Shown: positions 32,744 to 41,840 of the stretch, in pieces
Numbering within the stretch: position 1 is the first letter of the stretch
How the letters are laid out: the number at the start of each line of letters is the position of its first letter
From: Rossellomorea vietnamensis
GTDB taxonomy: Bacteria > Bacillota > Bacilli > Bacillales > Bacillaceae_B
Length of the DNA stretch: 64,000 bases
Direction of reading: 5' to 3'
NCBI RefSeq assembly: GCF_025398035.1
Contig: NZ_CP104558.1
Coordinates: 2,832,501-2,896,500 of the forward strand
The notes under the pieces: model-generated
Told to the model about the DNA's origin: nothing
Database searches by the model: none
The model's input: the letters and a program-made list of their open reading frames with translations, nothing else
Program-made: the position numbers and the translations under genes

Positions 32744-34096
32744 ATGAATGAAATGTTTCAGGACCGGGTTCCACCTCAGAATATCGAGGCTGAACAAGCG
32801 GTATTAGGGGCCATTTTCCTGGAGCCCAGTGCATTGACGACCACATCGGAAATATTGATTCCAGAGGATTTCTATCGTCATTCTCATCAAAGAATATACA
32901 ATGTCATGCTGAATCTGGGGGATGGCGGAAAAGCCGTCGACCTGATAACGGTGACTGAAGAACTGGCAGCAGCGAAAGAGCTCGAGGATGTCGGCGGGGT
33001 CGCTTACTTAAGTGAACTGGCCGCTTCCGTTCCTACCGCTGCGAATATTGAATACTACGCAAAGATTGTGGAAGAGAAGTCGTTACTGAGAAGGTTGATC
33101 CGTACTGCTACCGATATCGCTTCTGACGGCTATGCCCGTGAGGATGAGGTGGACAGCCTCCTGAGCGAAGCGGAAAAAAACATCATGGAAGTCGCCCAGC
33201 GTAAAAACGCCGGAGCTTTCCATAATATTAAAGATGTACTCGTACGGACCTATGACAATATCGAAACCCTCACGAATCGTAAGGGTGACGTGACGGGAAT
33301 TTCAACAGGATTCGCCGATCTTGACCATATGACGGCCGGATTCCAGCGAAATGACTTGATCATTGTCGGGGCCCGTCCTTCCATGGGTAAGACAGCCTTT
33401 GCCCTGAACATTGCTCAAAACGTTGCCGTTAAAGCCAAGGAAAATGTAGCCATCTTCTCACTCGAGATGGGTGCGGAACAGCTCGTCATGCGTATGCTGT
33501 GTGCAGAAGGGAACATTAACGCACAGAATCTCCGTACCGGTGATCTGACGGATGAAGACTGGAGAAAGCTGACCATGGCCATGGGGAGCCTCTCGAATGC
33601 CGGTATTTATATTGATGATACGCCGGGGATCAAAGTAGGGGAAATCCGTTCCAAATGCCGACGACTCGCACAGGAGCACGGTCTTGGAATGATCCTCATC
33701 GACTACCTGCAGCTGATTCAGGGTAGCGGTCGCTCAGGCGAAAACCGTCAGCAGGAGGTTTCTGAAATCTCCCGTTCACTGAAAGGGCTGGCCCGTGAGC
33801 TTCAAGTGCCGGTCATCGCCTTATCCCAGCTCTCACGTGGTGTGGAGCAGCGTCAAGATAAGCGCCCGATGATGTCCGATATCCGTGAATCAGGAAGTAT
33901 CGAGCAGGATGCTGACATCGTAGCCTTCCTATACCGTGAAGATTACTACGACAAAGAAGCGGAAAATAAGAATATCATCGAGATCATCATCGCCAAGCAG
34001 CGTAACGGTCCGGTTGGGAACGTGTCTCTGGCGTTCGTGAAGGAATACAATAAATTCGTGAATCTGGAGCGGCGGTTCGATGACGCTCCGGCTTAA
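32744..34096 (+). CDS. dnaC: Replicative DNA helicase (DnaB; DnaC of B. subtilis)
   Basis: This hexameric 5'-3' helicase leads the fork. The 450-residue protein has the N-terminal primase-binding domain (1-150), a linker, and the RecA-like domain with Walker A GARPSMGKTA (209-218), Walker B GMILIDYLQL, and the arginine-finger region PVIALSQLSRGVEQR. No intein is present. AAGGGAGGCG precedes the ATG. The gene is called dnaC in B. subtilis and dnaB elsewhere. Confidence 0.97.
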   Translation: MNEMFQDRVPPQNIEAEQAVLGAIFLEPSALTTTSEILIPEDFYRHSHQRIYNVMLNLGDGGKAVDLITVTEELAAAKELEDVGGVAYLSELAASVPTAANIEYYAKIVEEKSLLRRLIRTATDIASDGYAREDEVDSLLSEAEKNIMEVAQRKNAGAFHNIKDVLVRTYDNIETLTNRKGDVTGISTGFADLDHMTAGFQRNDLIIVGARPSMGKTAFALNIAQNVAVKAKENVAIFSLEMGAEQLVMRMLCAEGNINAQNLRTGDLTDEDWRKLTMAMGSLSNAGIYIDDTPGIKVGEIRSKCRRLAQEHGLGMILIDYLQLIQGSGRSGENRQQEVSEISRSLKGLARELQVPVIALSQLSRGVEQRQDKRPMMSDIRESGSIEQDADIVAFLYREDYYDKEAENKNIIEIIIAKQRNGPVGNVSLAFVKEYNKFVNLERRFDDAPA

Positions 34097-34100
34097 TAGA

Positions 34101-34134
34101 AAAAATCCAAGCTTATCAGGCTTGGATTTTTTTG
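34101..34134. terminator. Bidirectional terminator, helicase gene / ABC exporter
   Basis: A perfect 12-bp stem, AAAAATCCAAGC (34101-34112) with GCTTGGATTTTT (34120-34131), has T runs on both strands between two convergent genes. Confidence 0.88.
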
Positions 34135-34137
34135 TTG

Positions 34138-35862
34138 TTATAAGATGGTCGCATGTTGATGGGCATGAAGCCTCGTAAAGATCCCATTTTCATTAGAGAG
34201 CAACTCTTCATGAGTCCCATCCTCGGCGATCCCGTTTTCAGTGACGACGAGAATGCGGTCCGCTTTCCGGATCGTTGCCAACCGGTGGGCAATCACCAGG
34301 GTGGTCCGGTCTTTTGCGAGTTCATTTAACGCCTCTTGGATGATCGCTTCTGTCTCTGTATCCAGAGCGGAAGTGGCTTCGTCCAGAATCAGGATCCGTG
34401 GATTTTTAAGGAACATACGGGCAATGGATAAGCGCTGCTTTTGGCCACCGGAAAGTTTCAGTCCCCTCTCCCCGATCTGGGTTTCATATCCGTCTGGAAG
34501 GGATGCGATCAGATCTGTCAAATGCGCTCGTCTCGTCGCTTCCTCAATCTCTTCCTGGGTGGCATCAAGCTTCCCGTAAGCAATATTTTCACGGAGCGTC
34601 CCGGTGAATAGGAACACATCCTGCTGTACGATCCCGATCTGGGAACGAAGGGATTCTTTCGTCATCTCACGGATGTCGATCCCATCAATGGTGATGGCTC
34701 CTTCTTCTATATCATAGAAGCGGGGGATCAATGAGCATATCGTCGTTTTCCCGGCACCGGAAGGACCGACAAATGCGACGGTCTGTCCTGGTTGGATGGC
34801 GAAGGATAAATCATTCAGAATGGGCCGGTCAGGTTCATATCCAAACGTCACATCGTTAAAGGCAATATCCCCTTTCAGCGTGGACACTTCAACAGCATGG
34901 GGGCGATCCTCGATATCCGGCTCCATATCCATCAGCTCTGTGAACCGCTTAAAGCCTGCCATTCCCTTCGGATACAGTTCCAATAGGGCCGAAATCTTGT
35001 CGATCGGTTTAAAAAGAACGTTGATATAAAGGATGAAGGCGACAAGCTCCCCATAGGAGAGAGCTCCTGAAAAACTCAGCCAGGCTCCGTAAACTAAAAT
35101 AATTAACGTCATCAACCGTGTGGTAATATAAATCCCGGATAAATTCACGCTCATTACGTTATAAGCCTTCAGTTTCGACTTCCGGAAAAATTGATTATTC
35201 TCGTTAAAGCGTTCCATTTCATAGGACTCATTTGTGAATGATTGAACCACTCTCGCCCCGGAAACACTGTCTTCAACGCGGCTGTTGACGTCAGCGATAT
35301 TTCCGTACATCTTCGTCCAGGCCGCATTCATTTTAATATTCGAATACGAAATGAGCCACACAAGGAAAGGAACAATGATGATCGCAACCAAAGCAAGCTC
35401 CATATTGATCGAGAGCATGATCCAGAATGCCCCGATAAAGGTCATGACGGCGATAAACAAATCTTCAGGACCATGGTGGGCAAGCTCCCCGATGTCCATC
35501 AGGTCATTTGTCACCCGGCTCATGATATGACCGGTTTTCGTATTATCAAAGAAGCGGAAGGATTGCCTCTGAACATGATGAAACAATTCCCGCCTCATAT
35601 CCGTCTCAATATTGATCCCAAGCTTATGCCCCCAGTAGTTCACCACAAACTGCATACTCGAACTGAGCAAATAAAGAACCAGGAGACCCGCTGAAACAGC
35701 CAGGATGGTACTCCAATTCCCCTCAGGCAATAAAGAATCAATGAACCACGATACCGCCAAAGGAAATCCCAACTCTAAAAGTCCCACCAACACCGCACAG
35801 ACGAAATCAATATAAAAAAGCCGCCGGTGCGGACGGTAATAACTAAAAAATCGTCTTATCAT
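34138..35862 (-). CDS. ABC transporter, fused membrane and ATPase domains
   Basis: The 574-residue half-transporter has six membrane segments (about 20-285) followed by an ATPase domain with Walker A GPSGAGKTT, Q-loop, signature LSGGQKQR, Walker B ILILDEATSALD and the H-loop histidine (VIAHRL). It resembles multidrug or lipid exporters that act as dimers; no partner half-gene is adjacent, so a homodimer is likely. ATG 35862 is chosen behind GGGGTG; the codon before it is GTG. Substrate cannot be told from sequence. It is on the lagging strand, unlike its neighbours. Confidence 0.9.
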   Translation of the reverse strand: MIRRFFSYYRPHRRLFYIDFVCAVLVGLLELGFPLAVSWFIDSLLPEGNWSTILAVSAGLLVLYLLSSSMQFVVNYWGHKLGINIETDMRRELFHHVQRQSFRFFDNTKTGHIMSRVTNDLMDIGELAHHGPEDLFIAVMTFIGAFWIMLSINMELALVAIIIVPFLVWLISYSNIKMNAAWTKMYGNIADVNSRVEDSVSGARVVQSFTNESYEMERFNENNQFFRKSKLKAYNVMSVNLSGIYITTRLMTLIILVYGAWLSFSGALSYGELVAFILYINVLFKPIDKISALLELYPKGMAGFKRFTELMDMEPDIEDRPHAVEVSTLKGDIAFNDVTFGYEPDRPILNDLSFAIQPGQTVAFVGPSGAGKTTICSLIPRFYDIEEGAITIDGIDIREMTKESLRSQIGIVQQDVFLFTGTLRENIAYGKLDATQEEIEEATRRAHLTDLIASLPDGYETQIGERGLKLSGGQKQRLSIARMFLKNPRILILDEATSALDTETEAIIQEALNELAKDRTTLVIAHRLATIRKADRILVVTENGIAEDGTHEELLSNENGIFTRLHAHQHATIL

Positions 35863-36027
35863 CACATCGTCACCCCACTATTCAATTGTATGTAAAATTC
35901 AAAATGCTTATTTTAGATTAGCAAAAGATTCTACATTGCGCTATCATAACCTGCCGACACCCTATCAATTATTTATTTGTCTCAAAATTCTTTAACTAGA
36001 GGATTTCATGGATGAAAGTCCGAAATT

Positions 36028-36101
36028 ACACGAACATAAATATAATTACCTATATAAACGTTCGTGTTTTGATTGACTTTCAGTTTTAGTGTTGATAAAA
36101 T
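36028..36101 (+). promoter_or_regulatory. PurR operator and sigma-A promoter of purA
   Basis: Two inverted PurBox-like motifs, ACACGAAC (36028-36035) and GTTCGTGT (36060-36067), lie about 24 bp apart. They are directly followed by TTGACT (36073-36078) and TAAAAT (36096-36101) with 17-bp spacing. Paired PurBoxes with CGAAC cores are the target of the Bacillus purine repressor PurR, and purA belongs to that regulon. Confidence 0.8.
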
Positions 36102-36152
36102 GAGTTTGTTTGATAAAAGAGGGAATACTAATTCCCGTCGGAGGTGCTTAAT

Positions 36153-37445
36153 ATGTCTTCAGTAGTAGTAGTAGGAACGCAATGGGGAGACGAAGGAAAA
36201 GGAAAGATCACTGACTTCCTTTCTGAACATGCAGAAGTAATCGCGCGTTACCAAGGTGGGAACAACGCGGGTCATACAATTAAGTTTGACGGTGAAACAT
36301 ATAAATTACACTTAATTCCATCAGGTATTTTCTATAACGAAAAAACATCCGTAATCGGAAATGGGATGGTTGTCGATCCGAAAGCTCTTGTGAAAGAGTT
36401 GAAGTATCTTCACGATCGCGATGTGACAACAGACAACCTAAGAATCAGCAACCGTGCACATGTGATTCTTCCATATCACTTAAAGCTGGATGAAATTGAT
36501 GAAGAGCGTAAAGGTGCCAACAAAATCGGTACAACGAAAAAAGGAATCGGTCCTGCCTATATGGATAAAGCCGCTCGTGTCGGTATCCGTATCGCAGATC
36601 TTCTGGATCGTCAATCGTTCGAAGAAAAGCTTGCACGTAACCTGGAAGAGAAAAACCGCCTTTTTGAAAAATTCTATGAAACAGAAGGCTTCGATATTAA
36701 AGACATCCTGGATGAGTACTACGAGTACGGTCAGCAGATCAAGCACTATGTTGTCGATACATCCGTTGTCCTGAACGATGCCATCGATAACGGCCGTCGC
36801 GTTCTATTTGAAGGAGCTCAAGGGGTTATGCTTGATATCGATCAAGGTACATATCCGTTTGTCACATCTTCTAATCCGGTAGCTGGTGGAGTGACGATCG
36901 GTTCCGGAGTCGGCCCAACAAAAATTAATCACGTAGTCGGTGTTTCAAAAGCATATACAACACGTGTTGGGGACGGTCCTTTCCCTACAGAATTAAACAA
37001 CGAAATCGGAGATCAAATCCGTGAAGTCGGCCGTGAATACGGTACAACGACTGGACGCCCTCGCCGTGTCGGCTGGTTTGACAGTGTGGTTGTACGTCAT
37101 GCCCGTCGTGTCAGCGGATTAACGGATCTTTCACTGAATTCGATCGACGTTCTGACAGGAATCGAAACATTGAAAATCTGTGTTGCTTACAAATATAAAG
37201 GTGAAGTCATGGAAGAGTTCCCGGCTAACCTTAACATCCTGGCTGAATGTGAGCCTGTGTATGAAGAGCTTCCAGGCTGGACGGAAGACATCACAGGATG
37301 CAAGACGTTAACGGATCTTCCTGAAAATGCCCGTCATTACTTAGAGCGGGTATCACAATTGACAGGGATTCCTCTTTCCATCTTCTCAGTCGGACCCGAC
37401 CGTTCTCAAACGAATGTGGTTCGCAGCGTTTGGAGCCCGAATTAA
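36153..37445 (+). CDS. purA: Adenylosuccinate synthetase
   Basis: PurA joins IMP and aspartate with GTP to form adenylosuccinate, the first committed AMP step. The 430-residue protein has [14 protein letters not shown] (IMP/GTP site), the GNNAGHT motif with the catalytic histidine, [11 protein letters not shown], and the C-terminal GTP-base site SVGPDR. ATG 36153 follows CGGAGGTG; the frame opens at GTG 36144 within that site. Single-gene unit with PurR-type control upstream and a terminator downstream. Confidence 0.97.
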   Translation: MSSVVVVGTQWGDEGKGKITDFLSEHAEVIARYQGGNNAGHTIKFDGETYKLHLIPSGIFYNEKTSVIGNGMVVDPKALVKELKYLHDRDVTTDNLRISNRAHVILPYHLKLDEIDEERKGANKIGTTKKGIGPAYMDKAARVGIRIADLLDRQSFEEKLARNLEEKNRLFEKFYETEGFDIKDILDEYYEYGQQIKHYVVDTSVVLNDAIDNGRRVLFEGAQGVMLDIDQGTYPFVTSSNPVAGGVTIGSGVGPTKINHVVGVSKAYTTRVGDGPFPTELNNEIGDQIREVGREYGTTTGRPRRVGWFDSVVVRHARRVSGLTDLSLNSIDVLTGIETLKICVAYKYKGEVMEEFPANLNILAECEPVYEELPGWTEDITGCKTLTDLPENARHYLERVSQLTGIPLSIFSVGPDRSQTNVVRSVWSPN

Positions 37446-37450
37446 TGATA

Positions 37451-37487
37451 AAAAAAATCTCAGCCTTCAAGGGGCTGAGATTTTTTT
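37451..37487. terminator. Bidirectional terminator, purA / potassium channel
   Basis: A perfect 15-bp stem, AAAAAAATCTCAGCC (37451-37465) with GGCTGAGATTTTTTT (37473-37487), gives T runs in both directions and touches the stop codon of the convergent channel gene. Confidence 0.88.
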
Positions 37488-38508
37488 ATTGGTTTAATTC
37501 TTCGTACACCCGGTCATGACAGACGACATAGAGGATGTCATCTGAATGAAGCTGCCGGTTCGTGGCGTCGGTGAAATCCATATTATCATTCACGGCGAGG
37601 AGAATGGCCCCTTTTTCAAGAAGTTCCTCAGATGCCTGCTTGATCGTCTTCCAATTTTCCTTCACCTTGAATTCATGAATGTTATTTCCGTAACGTTTAC
37701 TGAGTAATTGTCTGAATAAATTCGTCGTCCCGGGATGCAGGGTGGCTTTTGCCATGAGAAGGGAGACAGAATCATTGGATAAAATAAAGTCCTCGACGGC
37801 GATATGCTGAAACTTAGGGATATGACGGTCTTCCGAAACCTCCACGATCGTATGGACTTCCTTCTGATGTGTTTTTGATAATCCTTCAACAGCGGACGCT
37901 ATTAACAACGTCTTACCATCTATCAGCGAAGGATCCTCAATTTTGGAATCCGAAAAGATCGCCACGCGCTTAGCTTCAAAGATATTCGCCATCAACAAGA
38001 CGTTTTCATCAGAAGGGTCCCCTTGGATGAAATGGACCTGCTCATGCTCGATTGGTGTTATGGGAAGCATATCAATGAGTACAATTTCGGCATCGGGTAC
38101 ATGGGCAAGAATTTCTTGAATGGCTCTTTCCGTTTTCTTTGACCAATTGATGTAAATATAATGATCTTCATATGTATACACTAATTTTCCCTCCCTTTTG
38201 AATTTCTGAAACGTGGTAATCGAATCAACGGTCTTACTGATCAACACCCCGATGATCCCGATTCCAAAGATGAAGAGGAAGATCCCAAGCATCCGTCCTC
38301 CAACTGAAACAGGGAAATAATCCCCATAACCGACAGTGGTCAAGGTCGTCATCGTCCACCAGAATCCGTCAAAGAGCGTTGGAAAGGTTTCAGGTTCCAA
38401 AAAATGACTGCCGACGGTTCCCAACAGGATAATAATCAGAGATAATAGAAGAATGAAACCAAAGTCCATTTTGGTGATTTGTTTCCAAATCCTTTGGAAA
38501 ATAAGCAT
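37486..38508 (-). CDS. Potassium channel with RCK-type regulatory domain
   Basis: The 340-residue protein has TM1 (about 17-37), a pore loop with the potassium filter TTVGYGDYFP (67-76), TM2, and a cytosolic RCK_N-like Rossmann domain (from about 105) with DEIVDLI-like IVLIDMLP and VHFIQGDPSDENVL. It is similar in plan to B. subtilis YugO, a channel used in potassium signalling in biofilms. It is divergent from the 38632-41073 operon with about 120 bp between them, so a shared regulatory region is likely. Confidence 0.9.
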   Translation of the reverse strand: MLIFQRIWKQITKMDFGFILLLSLIIILLGTVGSHFLEPETFPTLFDGFWWTMTTLTTVGYGDYFPVSVGGRMLGIFLFIFGIGIIGVLISKTVDSITTFQKFKREGKLVYTYEDHYIYINWSKKTERAIQEILAHVPDAEIVLIDMLPITPIEHEQVHFIQGDPSDENVLLMANIFEAKRVAIFSDSKIEDPSLIDGKTLLIASAVEGLSKTHQKEVHTIVEVSEDRHIPKFQHIAVEDFILSNDSVSLLMAKATLHPGTTNLFRQLLSKRYGNNIHEFKVKENWKTIKQASEELLEKGAILLAVNDNMDFTDATNRQLHSDDILYVVCHDRVYEELNQ

Positions 38509-38631
38509 ACAGCCCCTCCTTTTTTAAAAAAATCATAGTTCAATCATACCAATGAACCTCCGGGAAATGAAACCTTTTCCGCAGTGGTTCGTATAGTTAA
38601 AAGAAATCATTGTAGGAGGCTGGAGTGATCA

Positions 38632-39096
38632 ATGGAAGCACCGATATTAGAATATAGACTCAGAAAAGGGAACGACACCTTCGAAGCGATTTATCATTAT
38701 CAGGATATTGAGCTGGAGCAGATCCTGGCAAGAAGGGAATGTGAGTTCTTCGTAAAGGAAGGAGTCACCTACCGGCAGCTATCTTCTGCCATCGAAGGGA
38801 ACCTATTCATCATTTATGTTGAAACCTATGAAGAAGAACCGCTGAAGGATCCGTTGTTTCCCCCTGAACGACTGGTACTGGAAATCCGGGAATTAAATCA
38901 GCGGAAAAATAATCCCATTTTAAAAATAGAACACCATGATTACCATCTTGATATTCTAAGTGTCATCGGTTCTGTTTACTATTATATAGATGGGGTTGAA
39001 TGGGAACGGGATTCTGCTGAAATCGATGAGGACCGTTATGTGTATATACTATATGTGAAGACAACGGGATATAAGCTGGAGGAGGAAAGAAAATGA
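38632..39096 (+). CDS. Hypothetical protein, first gene of ATP-grasp operon
   Basis: I do not recognise this 154-residue protein. It is soluble, acidic, rich in beta-type residues (ILEYRLRKGNDTFEAIYHY, IEGNLFIIYVETYEEE, VYILYVKTTGYKLEEE), and has two cysteine-free halves that look alike in style, perhaps a sandwich fold. The ATG at 38632 follows GTAGGAGGC. The stop overlaps the next start (ATGA at 39093), so it is translationally coupled to the lipoprotein gene and very likely works with it. Confidence 0.8.
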   Translation: MEAPILEYRLRKGNDTFEAIYHYQDIELEQILARRECEFFVKEGVTYRQLSSAIEGNLFIIYVETYEEEPLKDPLFPPERLVLEIRELNQRKNNPILKIEHHDYHLDILSVIGSVYYYIDGVEWERDSAEIDEDRYVYILYVKTTGYKLEEERK

Positions 39097-39401
39097 ACAA
39101 AACGAAAAAAATGATGGCGGGAGTGGCCGCTTCCGTCATGGCCATATCTGTTACTGGATGCGGGAATCAGGACCTTCCACCGGAGCCGACGGATGTAGAC
39201 TGTGACGACTGGGATTGGGATGACGACAGCGGGACGTACTATTGCGATGACAATCGATCCCCTCACTTTGGCTACTTTTGGTTCGCCGGCAGGATGTTTA
39301 AAAACAAATCAAACCTGAAAAATTTCTCGAAATACAAATCATATTCCAAAAGCTATAAATCGGGAATCGGAAGCGGCTCTAAAGGTGGATTCGGAGGATA
39401 A
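39093..39401 (+). CDS. Small lipoprotein with acidic and Gly/Ser-rich parts
   Basis: The 102-residue protein begins with a lipoprotein signal peptide ending VTGC (C24; MNKTKKMMAGVAASVMAISV before it). An acidic Cys-containing region follows (DCDDWDWDDDSGTYYCDD), then a Lys/Ser/Tyr-rich stretch and a C terminus GSGSKGGFGG. The size, lipobox and gene context resemble the YjfM/YgiB-type (DUF1190) lipoproteins found next to YjfC-like ATP-grasp enzymes. One base separates it from the ATP-grasp gene. The Gly-rich tail is a plausible substrate for ligation; that is speculation. Confidence 0.75.
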   Translation: MNKTKKMMAGVAASVMAISVTGCGNQDLPPEPTDVDCDDWDWDDDSGTYYCDDNRSPHFGYFWFAGRMFKNKSNLKNFSKYKSYSKSYKSGIGSGSKGGFGG

Positions 39402-39402
39402 T

Positions 39403-40644
39403 ATGACAACCGCTCATCGTGAAAAAAGAAATGCATTTTACCACGACATTCCGGAATTTTGGCACAATTTATACGACATGGAATATGCCTTACTGGATAT
39501 CGATATAAAATCACCTGAAACGATAGCGGCGATTCGTGAAGCGTCAAGGCGGGTGTATGCCATCTTTGATAAGACAGCTGATCTGCTCCGGGAGTTGGAC
39601 GATGATACCCTCCTCGAGCTTGGATACCCCAAGGAATCCCTTTCTTATATAAAATATAGATCCATCCCGCAAGAGTGTCTCATCGGGAGATTCGATTTTG
39701 TCGTTTCAGAAGAAGGTATGAAACTATTGGAATTTAATAGTGATACCCCTACATTCATAAAAGAGCTCTATTTCGTAAATGAAAAGGTATGTCAGTATTT
39801 TGATTGTCCAAACCCGAACGCGGGAATGGAAGAAAGATTAGCCAGGGAGTTGAAACGGGGTCTCTTATCTTCCTGGAAGTCCCTTCGAAGAAAAGGAGAC
39901 GCAAAAATCGTCTTCACTTCTCATGCCGATCACGAAGAAGATTACTTGACGACAAAGTATATCCAGGAGCTTTCCGGCGTCCCTTCAGAATATGTCAGTC
40001 TGGATCAGCTGCAGATTCGGGATGATGGACTTTATACTCCAAGCGGAGAGCGGATCGATGTCTTATACCGGCAAACCTATCCCGTCGAGCATCTCGTCGA
40101 TGATCAAGATCCACTGACCAAAGAAAAAGTCGGTCTGGAAATGATGCAGATGGTGTTGGATAGAAAGCTTGCCATCTTGAACCCTCCCTCCGCCTTTTTA
40201 CTGCAATCAAAAGGGGTGCAGGCACTCATATGGGGGCTGCATGAAGAGGGAAGTCCCTTTTTCACCGAAGAAGAACATCAGTGGATCGGACGCTACTTCC
40301 TTCCAACCTATCTGGATCCCGAACCCTTCGAAGAAAGCGGGATGACCTACGTTCAGAAACCTGCATTCGGCCGCGAAGGAGATACGGTCAAGATAATGGA
40401 AGCGACAGGGAAGGTCCTGTTGGAAGATAAAAATGAAACCTATAAACAAACCCTCCCTGTCTATCAAAAATTTTGCCCCCTTCCTGTCTCGGTCATCACG
40501 ACCGATGAAGGGAAAAAGGAAGCAAGCTTGATGGTCGGAAGCTTCATCATCAACGGCAACCCCGGCGCCATCGGCATACGAGCCGGAAATGCCATCACCG
40601 ATAACGAATCATACTTTCTGCCTGTAGGAATACGGGAGAATTAA
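39403..40644 (+). CDS. ATP-grasp ligase, glutathionylspermidine-synthase-like (YjfC family)
   Basis: The 413-residue protein matches the C-terminal synthetase part of glutathionylspermidine synthase: FWHNLYDMEYALLDIDI, the metal-binding LLEFNSDTPTF (109-117), KPAFGREGDTVKI and SFIINGNPGAIGIRAG near the end. It lacks the amidase domain of E. coli Gss. The family forms amide bonds through an acyl-phosphate; this organism is not expected to make glutathione, so the substrate is probably a peptide or protein. ATG 39403 follows CGGAGGATAAT; six upstream codons lie in the preceding gene. Confidence 0.85.
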   Translation: MTTAHREKRNAFYHDIPEFWHNLYDMEYALLDIDIKSPETIAAIREASRRVYAIFDKTADLLRELDDDTLLELGYPKESLSYIKYRSIPQECLIGRFDFVVSEEGMKLLEFNSDTPTFIKELYFVNEKVCQYFDCPNPNAGMEERLARELKRGLLSSWKSLRRKGDAKIVFTSHADHEEDYLTTKYIQELSGVPSEYVSLDQLQIRDDGLYTPSGERIDVLYRQTYPVEHLVDDQDPLTKEKVGLEMMQMVLDRKLAILNPPSAFLLQSKGVQALIWGLHEEGSPFFTEEEHQWIGRYFLPTYLDPEPFEESGMTYVQKPAFGREGDTVKIMEATGKVLLEDKNETYKQTLPVYQKFCPLPVSVITTDEGKKEASLMVGSFIINGNPGAIGIRAGNAITDNESYFLPVGIREN

Positions 40645-40659
40645 AAAGGAGAGAAACAT

Positions 40660-41073
40660 ATGCAAATCATTACAAGTGACGCCCTACTCAGCTTTCTGGC
40701 CCATGTCGGTACCGGCCTTGGACTCATGCTCCTCGGAATCACCGTCTTCGCCTTCACCACCAAGTTCTCAGAAGCGAAGTTAATCAAAGAAGGAAACATT
40801 GCCGTAGCACTGAAGTTATGGGGTAAGGCCATCGGGCTCGCCATCGTCATCTACACGGTCTGGGCGAACAGCCTGAACCTCCTAGACGCGTTCATCTGGG
40901 GACTGATCGGAATCGCGACCCAGGTCATCGCCTACTGGATCATCGAGTACGTCCTCACCCCGCGCACGAACTTAGCCAAGAAAGTGGAAGAAGGAAACAT
41001 CGCCATCGGATTCAGCCTATTCTCCGCAGCTATTGTTGTCGGTTTGGTTGTGGCGGCTAGTTTGACTTATTGA
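40660..41073 (+). CDS. DUF350 membrane protein (YjfL family)
   Basis: The 137-residue protein has four membrane helices in two similar pairs (FLAHVGTGLGLMLLGITVFAF... and LAKKVEEGNIAIGFSLFSAAIVVGL), with the repeat GNIAVALKLWGKAIGLAIVIY/GNIAIGFSLFSAAIVVGLVV typical of DUF350. Function is unknown. It is 15 bp behind the ATP-grasp gene with AAAAGGAGAG before its ATG and closes the operon. Confidence 0.88.
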   Translation: MQIITSDALLSFLAHVGTGLGLMLLGITVFAFTTKFSEAKLIKEGNIAVALKLWGKAIGLAIVIYTVWANSLNLLDAFIWGLIGIATQVIAYWIIEYVLTPRTNLAKKVEEGNIAIGFSLFSAAIVVGLVVAASLTY

Positions 41074-41094
41074 TGTTATTTGAGGTGGAGGTCT

Positions 41095-41136
41095 GCTGCT
41101 GGAGCGGTAATGTGGCTCTGGTGGCGGGTCTTTTTT
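41095..41136 (+). terminator. Terminator of the ATP-grasp operon
   Basis: An 11-bp stem rich in G-U pairs (GCTGCTGGAGC at 41095-41105 with GCTCTGGTGGC at 41115-41125) is followed by GGGTCTTTTTTA. Confidence 0.6.
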
Positions 41137-41240
41137 ATGTGGTGGGGGTACATTTAGACGAAATCCATTTCCTCATCCCCCTACTATTGCCCACATTATT
41201 CCCCGAGAAATAATTTTCGACAAAAAAACCAAAAAAACTG

Positions 41241-41268
41241 TTGCCCTCGACAATCATACTGTGATAAT
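41241..41268 (+). promoter_or_regulatory. Promoter of the tRNA cluster
   Basis: TTGCCC (41241-41246) and GATAAT (41263-41268, in TGTGATAATAT, an extended -10) with 16-bp spacing lie 65 bp before tRNA-Lys. Confidence 0.55.
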
Positions 41269-41333
41269 ATTAATTTCGTTGTCACGAAAGAGGCTTTGAT
41301 CAAGCCTTGGATTCGTGTTTATATATACTTAGA

Positions 41334-41409
41334 GAGCCATTAGCTCAGTTGGTAGAGCATCTGACTTTTAATCAGAGGGTCGAAGGTTCGAATCCTTCAT
41401 GGCTCACCA
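41334..41409 (+). tRNA. trnY-Lys: tRNA-Lys (anticodon TTT)
   Basis: The acceptor arms GAGCCAT and ATGGCTC pair; the anticodon loop is CTTTTAA; the T arm is GGTTCGAATCC. The 3' CCA is encoded. First of four tRNAs, matching the Lys-Glu-Asp-Phe set found near walR in B. subtilis. Confidence 0.97.
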
Positions 41410-41417
41410 TTTTTTAC

Positions 41418-41489
41418 GGCCCATTGGTCAAGCGGTTAAGACACCGCCCTTTCACGGCGGTAACACGGGTTCGAATCCCGTATGGGTCA
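41418..41489 (+). tRNA. trnY-Glu: tRNA-Glu (anticodon TTC)
   Basis: The acceptor arms GGCCCAT and ATGGGTC pair (one G-U); the anticodon stem-loop is CCGCC-CTTTCAC-GGCGG. No CCA is encoded. It is 8 bp after tRNA-Lys. Confidence 0.96.
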
Positions 41490-41604
41490 TATTTTATTTC
41501 CTTAGACTGCTGGTTTACTAGGTAATACTATATGGAAATAGAATACATATTTTTTTGCAAGAGCAAAGTAAGGATAGTTATTTTGACTATCGTCAAAAAA
41601 CTCT

Positions 41605-41681
41605 GGTCCGGTAGTTCAGTTGGTTAGAATGCCTGCCTGTCACGCAGGAGGTCGCGGGTTCGAGTCCCGTCCGGACCGCCA
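41605..41681 (+). tRNA. trnY-Asp: tRNA-Asp (anticodon GTC)
   Basis: The acceptor arms GGTCCGG and CCGGACC pair perfectly; the anticodon loop is CTGTCAC; CCA is encoded at the end. It follows tRNA-Glu after 115 bp. Confidence 0.97.
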
Positions 41682-41840
41682 TTTACATATCTGATATTCA
41701 TGAAATGGAAAAGGGTTTCGATAAGCGAGAAGGTCGAGGAAGCGATCGAAGGAACACCGGAGCGTATTTTACATACGTGAGGATGTGACTGAGTGAGCTG
41801 ACGAAGAGATTCGAAGCTTAGCGGAAGCCGAAAACTATTT
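41682..41840 (+). other. Structured spacer inside the tRNA operon
   Basis: This 159-bp spacer between tRNA-Asp and tRNA-Phe is GC-richer than the gaps around it and has no plausible reading frame. It contains short palindromic parts such as CGTAT-TTTAC-ATACG (near 41762) and purine-rich runs (GAAGGTCGAGGAAGCGATCG). It must be transcribed with the tRNAs, so it could be a processing signal, a small RNA or a mobile palindromic element. Type is not established. Confidence 0.45.
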
